Positions 15,901-27,900 of a stretch of DNA of 64,000 bases are shown here, piece by piece. The notes beneath the pieces were generated by a model that was given only the letters and a program-made list of their open reading frames with translations, was not told the origin of the DNA and searched no databases. Position numbers and translations under genes: made by a program. Each line of letters opens with the position of its first letter. Position 1 is the stretch's first letter. The stretch is from NCBI RefSeq assembly GCF_014898815.1, contig NW_026515546.1:2714501-2778500 (forward strand), in the 5' to 3' direction. Source of the stretch: Panonychus citri (taxonomy: Eukaryota > Arthropoda > Arachnida > Trombidiformes > Tetranychidae).

Positions 15901-18900
15901 TCCGCTGCATCTTTAAGGAGATGTTCCTCCCCTGAAATTGAATCGATACCGAAAATTGTCCACTCATAGATTAACGATCCACCGCAATCTTCATCACAAA
16001 CACCGATAAGTCCAACTCGAACCGGATTAATTTTCTGGCCTATCGGTACGTGTGGGTAACAAAGAGCTGGTGTTTGACATTGAATTGTGATTGAAGGTGG
16101 TGACCTGTCAAGAAGATTCAACTGAATACCTGACCAAGAAGGTTCACGATCGGGCGGGTCAATTTTGACCACAATCTCATAGACGAAACCAGCAGCGTAA
16201 AAAACTGAGGTCGGCCAGTCGATTGATTTATCCGTTATATTGATCCGACCTGGACCTTTACCAAAGCACCCGCCGAGATCCTCCATGTGCCGGTCGTTCC
16301 CACAATGGATTCGAGATTGTCAACTCTTCCTCTCCAGCTGAACCATTTTCCGTTGACCCTTTTGATTTGTCGATCCAGAATCGTTTCCATCACCTGGTGA
16401 CTCATTTTCGGCATCTTCGTCCTCATCATCTTCATCGGCTTTCAATGGTTTCTTTGGTTTCATATTTTCCTTTTTCTTGTCATTTTCCGAATCGAAAAGT
16501 TTCTCACTGGGAAGTCGTCGACAGTACCAAATAAGGCTAAAGTTTTTATTCGTTTCATCATCAGGATCAACTGAATATAATCCTGGTGCGAGTTTCAATC
16601 GTTGACCCATACCCCTGATCGCTCTTGATTCGGCTCCAGCGGTCATTTTACCGATAAACGGTGAACGCACCACTCGAATATAAGTCTTGGCATAATTGGA
16701 AAAAGGTAACAACGGATGAGGCTCTAAATTGGTCAAGTTAACAACAAACCGAAACTCATAAAGACCCTGGGTAACATAAATGGCGGAACATAAAGAACCG
16801 TCTTTCGGTACGAGTCAAGTGTCGAAAGGTCAAAAGGTGCTATGATTTGGCCTGTAGCCTCATCGATTGAATAACATTCCCAGTATTTAGAGATTGTAAT
16901 TGAGGCATTACAATCAACTTTAGCCAGTGAGTAAAGTTGAACGGGTTTCGATTTCCAAACTTTAGTTCCAAGAGTTCGGTTTGTTACTGGATTGAAAATG
17001 CTCACTTCTGGCATATAACAATCGATTTCGAGGACAGTTGTGGTCAATTGCGTTGAAATTGTTTTAGTAATTGCATTCCAAGCTTTTACCGTGACCACAT
17101 AGTCCCCTGGTCCACCGGTATAATCATAAGGTGCTGTCATTGTTTCATTAATATCACCATGATGAGCTACCAGAATATCAGGAAAACCCTCTGAACAATG
17201 TTCAGGTTTACCAAATAGACTAGCCGACTTATGGAAAGGCATTAAATCACCATAGAGTATAGCGACACAAGAATCGGTACCAATCTCATTTAGGGTTATT
17301 TGGAAAATCTTATTCGCTGGTTTGGTAACATCAACACTAATATCGGTCAGTCCAAGGCCAGAAACGGGCTTCATAAAGTAAAGATCCCGAGTTATCGGTT
17401 CCGTGCGTCCTTGGATTTTATTATAAGCATAGAAGGTGAAATTATGCCAACCAGGCTGAAAATAAGGAAAATTGTTGGAAAGAAATTGAGAAAAGAAAAG
17501 TTTTGATATTAAATTGGAAGAAGAAACAATCTGATCGGAAACGGAAATGATGCAGAAGGATAGACACAACTATCAATATATTAATTGAATTCTAATTGCA
17601 ATCTCTTGAAAATGTTACAGATCAAGATGATTAAATAAATCAGTAACAATTTATTGTTATTTTTGTCAAGAGGCAATTAACAATTTATCTTTGAGATATT
17701 AGTAACAAGTAATTGATTTGTTGTTTACTAAATGATAATAATTTCATTGATTATTCCTTATGATCATCAAGATGATTATTAAATGAGTATAAGTGGATTG
17801 TTATTATTGATGATTACCATGATATCTCAATATTGAGCCTGTCAATATCATGCTGTTTTCATTTCCTAATCAAAAGATGATATAGTTTTTCAGAATCAGT
17901 CTTTCAGATGATGATGATGATCATCATCATCATCATCATCATCAGGATGATAACATAAACATAAATACACTTGATCATCAACAGAAGATGAAAAGTATCA
18001 ATGAATCTGAATTGATACAGATGAAAAGAGAGAGAGAGAGAGAGAGAGAGTGGGGTGGAAATAGATTAGTATGAGTGGGAAAAGTAAAGGAAACCAGAGG
18101 TATCACTAGATACAAATACTAAATACATAATATTATCATTATCGATTAAGTGAATTCCTCTTTTTCCTGTAATTTGCATGACAATCAGCAAGAAATTATA
18201 TAAACTAAGAATCAGCAAGAAAAAGGATACACGAAGAAACCGAATCTGAAAATAGTTCAATCATTTCATGAGGCGAATCATATTAAGTGTAGATAATAAA
18301 ATGAATACATATATAGATATGCAACATCAGACGACATTTTCCTTGTAACAATTATCTTCATCCTCAGTAATCATCTCACTCATGAAGATACAATTAAAAA
18401 CAAACAATCAAGAGAGAGAGAGAGAGATATTCCCACCCAATCAGTTAAATCTTCAAGTGAGATGATAACATGTAATTACAAGAAAGATGGACTTGAAATC
18501 CTATCATAAATTACAATTCCATCATGTAATTCAATCAAAATATCTTCATGATTCAGTAAAAGATGATAATTTATCCATATTCATTAATATCTTTGATCAG
18601 ATAGTGGACAACATGGTCAAGAATAAATTATCTTACGTTTATCTTCATCATCTTCCGTTCAAATAAAATAACTATCAAGATTCAAGAGATTCATGGTGAT
18701 ACTAAATTTCCAGTCACTAATTCAGTCTATAGACTTGGATTCATGATTAATTCTTGGACGATGAATCAATCATTAGTCCATTTTATAGATATATTATTAT
18801 ATTGTAAGATTCATGATGATTTAAATACTAATTAGAATGAATTAATTATCATCAAATTGAATTGTTAAACTAATTTGGGAATCGTTTTTGTTTCACTTTA

Positions 18901-21900
18901 CGAATCAAATTGTTGAAAGACTTTTAATGTGATTAAAATGTTATAACAATTTAATTGATTTAATTGTCTTGATAACTTTTACCATGATGATAATTAACGA
19001 TAATTAATGGTAAGTATAAGATAATAATTCAATCGTTTAACTTGAATATTAATCAATTAGAATGTTGAATAAATGTAATGTTAGTTAATTGATTGAATTA
19101 ATGGTGAAACTTTTTTCTTCACCACCTTAATTGTTAATTCAGTTATTATCATAATCATATTCAATAGTTACCATGGAATAGGTTTTATTTAATATTCCAC
19201 AATCACAGAATTGGAATCATAAGAATATTACAATTCTGACCAATTCTTGAATATTTTTCAACAATTAATCAAACGTTTTATCTTCCCCATGAAAAAGTTT
19301 TCATGGTAAATTCAATATAAATACATTCTATTGAATAATTACTGTCAAAATGTTAGAGAAAAATGAAAAGAAAATTTCATCATTAATATAATCATGGAAA
19401 TTCAGTTGACAAGAGAGAAGAAAAATTCGCAAAACTATTGTAAGAACTTTTTTTTCCTGGGAAAAGGAATGAAAATTCATGACAATTGTTCATATTCTGT
19501 ATCCACAATTATGATAAAAGAAAATCAATTTATCATATTTTCCATCTTAATCTTCACATTGCATCAGGAAAGAAAAGTTTTTTCGAGTTCTAACCACCAC
19601 ACCTTGATGAGAACATGATAAATATTCAAAGTTTCAAATTCGATAAAAGTTCTGCCAAAGGTAATTAGATATTCCCTGATATTTAAATAGCTCAATAAAA
19701 ATAATCAGGTTCAGAATGATTCCTAAAATTAACTTATTAAATTTGTGATGAAAAGTTTTCACCATCATAAAGATTGGAAAAGTTTGTCAACTTTTGTTTC
19801 TTAAAAAATTGTTTCAAACATAAATCATTGTCTTATCATGACAATTATCATGTACTCTCATTATTATTATCATCATTATCTAAATTGAAACTGAATTATG
19901 TTGACAATCATGATCATCTTCATGATAATGATATATTTAAAATCATTGACCATAAGGGTAAATGATTATAATGAACTTTCATGTTGGTTAATATACAATA
20001 TAAAGATGATGATCAAGATGATGAACTATCTGCAACTGAATTTTCATCAGAACTTTTTTCTACTAGTTTTCTCATTCTCTAAACTTTAATTATACTGATT
20101 AGCTCAATTTAATTTAATGAGTTTCATTAAATTACACAAGCAACAGAGTTAAATGTTGCATGAATACACATGGAGACTTTGAATCTATTTCAATCTTTTT
20201 CATTTAAATTGTAATCAATTTTAATCATCCAACAGGAATTGCATTTACAAAATGAACCAGATTAGTTAATTGCAAACGCTGATTAAAATTGTAAATCAAA
20301 TTTTTCCTCAAAGTTAATTACATAAGAATGGGGGGAAGAGAAGCAAAAAAAAGTTCATTTTCTTCAATTTCAGATTAAACTTTGAACTTTTTGCAAAATC
20401 GAGGAAATCGAGAAAGAAAAAGAAATAAACTCGAATAAAAGTTCTGAACACTAGTTCGAGGAAAATGTTATATTTCCACAAAGAATACCCTTCATTTGAC
20501 TATATTTATCTCCAAGGAGAATTCATCTTCTCCTTAAGGTCATATATGAGATTATTTTTTATTCTTTCTCTCTCTCTCTCTCTTTCTTTCTGTCTTCATG
20601 ATGACCATCATCATTTTCATCTCTTCTCCAGCATTCTCATCATTTTAATGGATGAAACTATTATTCTCAGGGTACTTCTCATCCTGATCTATTTTCATGA
20701 TATTTTGTCTGTTCAGACAATAATAATTCAAGTAACACTTTATATCTGAGCACACAATATATTTATCATGCACAAATATATATTGTCATCATCACCATCG
20801 TCATCATCCTAAATAACATTCATGTTATTTGAATTCTGAATATCATCATCATGAAGAAACTTTTCAGTTCTGAATATCTTGTTCTCTTCCTTATGGTAAA
20901 AAGCATAAGGAAAAAGCTTTTTTTTTATATTCTCAACTTATTTTCCACCAGTAATCATTATCATCATCATGGTATTCATACTAAATACCTCATTTTAGTC
21001 TTCATATTTTCAAATTTTATAAGAATTCATGATAATCATATTCAACAATTATGATTATCACCTAACCTGAAACTGAATAAATGAATATACACCTTGAATT
21101 GATCATCATCATGATAAAGATGATGTTCAATTTTACTCACTTTTCATTTGTAAATATACTTTGAACACCTTTTGGTGTATCAGGAAATTTATCTTCATTT
21201 TCATAACCAGAATTGAAAGTTCAACTTTCATCCATGATAAATACTCATGAGTATTACAATTTTTTAAAATTCATCCGAAACATTTTCTAATAGTAACTAC
21301 AAATATCATCATCATCAATATTGTTATCATTGTAAAATTGTTCACCATGATGAAAAAAAAAATATAAATGCTTTCATTATGATAAAAGTTCATTCAGTTA
21401 TTTATAAATATGAATTCTGGGTATTCAAGTTTCTGTCTTTCGTTTTTCTGACTTCATCTTTTTTCATCATGATAAAAATAAATGCTAGGAATGAACTAAA
21501 GTGGAATTTTCTGAATGGAAAACAAAAAAAAAGAAAACAATAATATTAATATTAATATTGATGATTTGAGAGTTGAGATTGAAAATTCTGGTTCATGTGA
21601 AGGAGATTGAAAAGTGTTCAGGCTCAAGATGAAAATCTAAAGAGAGAGAGAGAGAGAGAGGAAAAGAAGGAGAAAGTTATGAAGATGAACCTTTGTGTCT
21701 GAATATAAAGGTTATCTCTCTACATGGGAGAAAATAGAGAGAACGATGAAAGATGAAGTTTCCAATTCCGAATCTTTATTTTTCTCTTCCATGTTTATCT
21801 TCTTACCTTTTTTCCAATAAAAAGGAATCTGTTGTCAACTGTCTCCTTGATGGATTTTTCATTAAGATAAACAATATATTTATCAACATCACCGGTGGTT

Positions 21901-24900
21901 TGGTTAAAGGTAAATTTAACTTGACTTCCAATAGGTAATTTATGTCGATTCTTGTTGATATTATCATCAGTCATTATCTCAATTTCAATCCGTTTACCTG
22001 CATCAATCGATGATGATGATGACGATGATGAGGTAACATCAAGTTGAGATGATTTATCTGTTATATGTTTACCTGGTCCATAGGTAAAGGTTTCCAATTC
22101 AAAGCCATTGATACGTCTCAATAGGAAAATATCAGTTTTTAGAGTCAATGTTGAGACGAGATTGGACATTGTCACGATTACTTTATAATGTCCAGGATGC
22201 TTGTAACGATGGGAAAATATTTTCTCTCCATTTGGTAATTCTGACCATTTCTCTGGTATTGTCCAGTCGAGAGTTGACCCATCGCCGAAAAGTATTGAAA
22301 CACTTCCATTGGTTGGTAATATCATGTCCGAAGTGTTTGACGAAGTTGGATAAGTTAATAGTAAATCAATTGTTCCTTCAAGGAGATAAAAATATTAAGA
22401 CAATTAGTTAACGATAATTACGATAAAAGTGCCGATTCAATTTTCTTAAATTTCCAAATGACCAAAACAAACTCAATTTTCTCAAACAATCATGTTAACC
22501 TTTTCTCTCTGATTAAAATCTAGAAAATTATACAAAAAAAAAGTATCTCCATGGGAGCAAAAACTCAATTTCAATTTCACCATGGTTCTCATCAGATAGA
22601 TTGAAATTTCAACTCTCTCTCTCTCTCTCTCTCTCAACTGTCTATAATATACACCTTGATATTCAATATACTAATAACTTCATTGAGAAAACCATGTTTG
22701 CATGATAACGATAGTAATAAGTATACTAACTGAATAACAAACACTGAATATTAATATTAAATGAACTTTGTCTTCTGGGAGTTTATTTTTTTCTGTGATA
22801 TCACTTAACCTTTTTTTTTACTTCCATTACCTTACATATATATTCACTATCTTATCAAATTCGTTATAATATCATATTAGATATAACCAGAAATGGTAAC
22901 GAGCAGATTTCATCATTTACTCTTACTAATGATAATGTTCATCTTTCCTATATATATATATGAATAGAATCAGTAATTATCTTCACAAAGAATGAAGATA
23001 ATTAAGATTAATTTTAAGGAGATGAAGATGAAACAAACGATACAATTAATAGAAACCAGAGTTTATTGTAAATGAGACTGAAATTGAGATGGAAATTCTG
23101 ACAAAAATCTCATTTGATTTGCATCTGAACATGATGAATGTTATCAGAACTTTATTATTCTATCTACATTATCACCCTGATTCTTTTATCATGATGAGTA
23201 TTGTTTACTTTTTAGTAACTGAGTGTATCCAGAATGTTGAGTTTCCGTTCACTTTTTGGGTTCATATGTAAGGTGAAAAAAAAAGATTCAGTTTATCAGC
23301 TGAATCATTTTTTTCCCTCGTGTTTATTTTTTGATGATGATGATGATGATCAAGGATGATGAAGATATATATAAAAAAAAGATGATGAGAGACTGAGGAG
23401 AAACAGGAAACCGGAAGACAGAAAAAAATAGCAACAACAACAACAATCAAATATAATGTTTATGATGAAGATAAATTGATTACATTGAAATGCTCAATTC
23501 TGGTTGAATCAATCGTATCAGGGTATTATCATGATAAGATATTAGATATCATCATGTCGATAGGAAATGATAATTGTTTTCCCTATGTAGTTTTTTTTTT
23601 CATCTGCTTTTACAAAAAGGATGAAGACAAGGAAAATGTCATCTCTTATCATCCTCATCTTTATCAGGTACTCAGAAAAAAAATATATTTTTATTTGATT
23701 GCTGATGATGACAAAATGTTAACTCAATGATCAATAACAAACAAGACAAATACCTTGAGCATTAATCGTGAGATGAATTTGTAATTTTCATGGAATTGAA
23801 CAAAATATTATTTATCATCAATTGATCATCATTATCGGCAGAATGAAGATGAGAGAGAGAGAGAGAGAGAAAAGAAATTCAATTCAATGGATATAAAATT
23901 CATTGGCAATGAATTAGTTTCCATCGATTCATGAGAGTTCAACTTACAACTTGATGAAATAAAATGGAAGAAATTTTCATCTCCCCAAATATTCAATTCC
24001 TGTAGGTTATTATCATCATGGAATTTTCAATCACCATGATTAGTCTTGATAATATATTCATCTGTGAACATGATAATACATCATGTACTTATCATGTTAT
24101 TATCCTTTTGAGCTTCGTTTCAACAGATTCTTACCCATCCTTTTAATAGTATCACTATTATGTTGAGACTTTCACTAATTGTGACTCGAGGGTTTCACTG
24201 TTTCCATCTTCATCATCATCATTTAGCATTAAATGTCTCCCTTTTCTCCCTTTTCTCACTAACTCTCTCATGATCCTTTTTCTAACTCTTTTGGTTATAA
24301 TCCAATAGAAGCAAAAAATTATGCAAACAACTAACGGGAAGCAGAAATTATCTTGCTCATCTCATCTTCCTCATCATCCCAAGTGCTTTGCATATTCATC
24401 TAATTGCTAATAGCGAAAATATTTATCTTCCTTATCGATGAAGATAACGATCAATGCTCAAAATGAATAACATATTCATTGATTTACCATGGAAATTTTT
24501 TTCTCCCTCTGTATCAACATTTCCATAAGAATTCATTATCAACATCATCACCATGCAAACATTAAACTGAGTATATTTATTTATTAACAAAGTTATGATG
24601 ATGATGATTATGATGAAAAAAAAGATCTTCTCCCAATAATAATAACATTTTACTCTTGGAATTTGATAGAAAATTGTTTCAGAGATTATTAAGAAGTGAA
24701 TTCTAAATCTTGATGAAACCTGAAACTTCAACTGTAATCTGAATAAAAAGACTCATCGACATGATCAATGATCAACCTTGTTAATATCCGAGAAAAATGT
24801 TAATAGCTAATTATAATTATTAACTCAATCATCACCATGATGATGAATCATCAGCAGCAGATTGAATGATTCAATTGTTGATGGAATTTATTTAGATAAA

Positions 24901-27900
24901 AATTCATATGATGCTGATAATAAATGTTCAATATTAACAATGATGAGGAAAAGGAAGAAGAGAAAATTTCATCATGATAACAATCAACTGAGAACAATAT
25001 AAATGTCAGAATTATTGACAAGTGAGAGAAAAAGTGTCATAATTTTCATGATGAAATATGAATTTTCCATCATCATGTTCCTGAATGGTTCGGATGTGAT
25101 AACATGATGAAATAAATGGAAAACAAGAGGAACAACAAAAAAAATAAAATCTGAGCAAAAAATAAAGATTATCATGAAAATCTAAATGCAAGAAAAAAGT
25201 TCATCTAAATATTACTAATTGTTGACGATCATCAGAATAGAGATAAACTGATTTCATGATGAATCAGAATCGATAATGTTTAGATAACCTTAGATTCAAT
25301 AGGAAAAGTCAATTGTCTCTGATCAATATTGACTTTGGGTCCTGTTTTTCATGTTGATATTTTCATCATCAGTGGTCACCTTCATGATGATGATGATGAT
25401 CATCATCATCATGACATATTGATGATGACATGATGACGATGATGCCTGTCAACAGGTAATTATTGAAATTGAATTCTTGCTTTACTGTTTCAGGGTAAAA
25501 GTTCAGAATGAGCAAGAAAAAAACTCAATAACTAACAGAAAAGTGTCTACATCTTACCAATGGGTTCTCACGAAACATGCCAAGAATTTCATGAGATTCT
25601 GAATCATAAATTCACATGGGAGATAAGTAGAAAAAAATTTTTTTCTCTCACTCTTTCTCTTTATCTTCTCATCCACCGTCATCATTATCATTAACATTAT
25701 CATTCTGATCAACAAAATGGTTGGCACAAAAAGTAAGTTGATTGACTTGAAAGTAGAAGGAAAAATTTATCTACCTTTTTATTATTATTTTGTATATAGA
25801 ATCATCATCATGGTATTATCATGATGATTCTGAGCATTGAACATTGAGATTCAGATCGGATCAAGGGAGGAAAGTGATTCCTCTTGATAATAATAATACT
25901 AATAATGATAATTGATGGTGATTGTGATGATTATATCTCTATAAGCTAATTGAACAGAAATGAATGAGATAAATGTTTCAAATGGTTCAATGAAAATCAG
26001 TTGAAACTGTTGATCAATCATTTAAAACACATTGAGAAAAGCAATCAGGTTGATTATCATTTGATCATATCAATAATTAATCAAATCATCCTGATGTTTC
26101 ATGGTAAACACAATATTAACTATCATATAATACCTTTGGTAGATAAAAAGTACCCAAGATAATCAAATAATCATGATAATAGAAGTCTAATAATCTTGAA
26201 ACAATTTAGATGATTGGATATAAGAGTAAAGAAAAAAAGTTCAACGGGAAAACTCAATGAGTAAGAATCAATTGTTTGGAGGTCAGTTAATTGGTTCATA
26301 TTGGAAATTCAACCAACTCATATTCATGCAAACAATTAACTGGACATTGTCAACGTAACGATTGACCATCGATTGTTTCATCATCTTGTCAACTGGACGA
26401 TTTCTCATCATAAATCATCAACTATTATCTTTAGGTTATCTCAGTTTATTTATTATTCTGATTATTATTTATCTTTACCATTATCATCATAATAATAACT
26501 GGACATTAGCCTTGTCAGGCCAGTTGACCCTCGTAGTTATTATTATTATTATTATGAAAATTGGCTTCATCTGATTGAGAAAATGATAATTTCTGATTTT
26601 TTTTTCTCTTCCACGATCAACTTTCAATTCAATATCATATTAATATCATGAACCATCATGAAAGCAATTTTAACCTTCATTGAACATCAATCCACAATTG
26701 GAATCAATTTTATCCTAACAATCAAAGTTGTACAAAAATGACCATCAAGTTATATTATCAAAAGGATTATTAGTAATGGTCAAGATAATAATAATAATAA
26801 AATTAATAATAATCATGATAAACAATCAGAAAAGTTGATCATAAATTATTAGTTATTGTTATTAATTAGTTTTGATCACTGGGCAGTTATTATTATTATC
26901 CTGCTCAGTTGATTTAGTTGTTTATTGCAATGGCTTCATAATTAATTAATGTAATATTATTGACGGTTAATTGTTGTTTCTTGATTGTTGTAATTGTTTT
27001 GGATATTGATTTATTTTTGTTATCTGTTAATGAGTGATATCTGATTGCTAATTAATTGTCGTTTTTACTAATAATTCAAATGTCAAAATGATTAATAGTT
27101 TGTATTTACGTCTAATGGATTAGATTGTTGATCGATTAGAGACAATTTTTTTTACGATCTGCTCGAAAATTGATCGAAACTATTTCATAAGTTATCTAGA
27201 ACTTTTCGAACTTTTTTTGAAACTTTTTTTCTGACAACACAACTATCGCCATCTTTTGTAATTTGATTGACTGATGAACGGGAAGAGAAAAGTTTTTGTT
27301 CAGGAAGTTATTGGAATCGGGTCAGTTTGAGAGTTCGAAAAGTTTCATTTGGTCATTTTGGTGGGTCAAGATCGAAGTGGACAGAAAGTTAATTTTTCTC
27401 ACTCACCTGGAAGAAGTTGTGGTGAATTTGATGCTAATTTCCAGTCACTTGTGATCGGATATTGAATTGTAATTGTTTGTCCGGTTGTGTACTTATTTTG
27501 AAGGTTCGAAGCGCCGACATTTATACGATAAACACCCGGTGTAGTGTATTCATGAGACTCGAGAAACTTTTGTCCCGTTTTGACGAAATCAACTTTCTTC
27601 GTGGTCTTGTAAGTATCACCAAAGTCCCAGGTAAGTTTAACATCCGATCCACCGTTGATACGAATCGTCGCTGATACTTTTTGACCGACCACAGCGTTGG
27701 GTGGGACTACTCGAAGTCTTATCTGATCAATTGGTGTTTGTACCGCAATTTTGGCCTCGTAAGTAAAATTTTTCACGTTTTCTAACCAAGGGGAGGTGAG
27801 AACTAATTTTACAGTGTAGTTACCGTTATCAGCGTATGGATGTGGTAGGTAAAACTCAGAATTCTCATAAGTTATCACTCGAACTAAAAGTTTTTTACTG

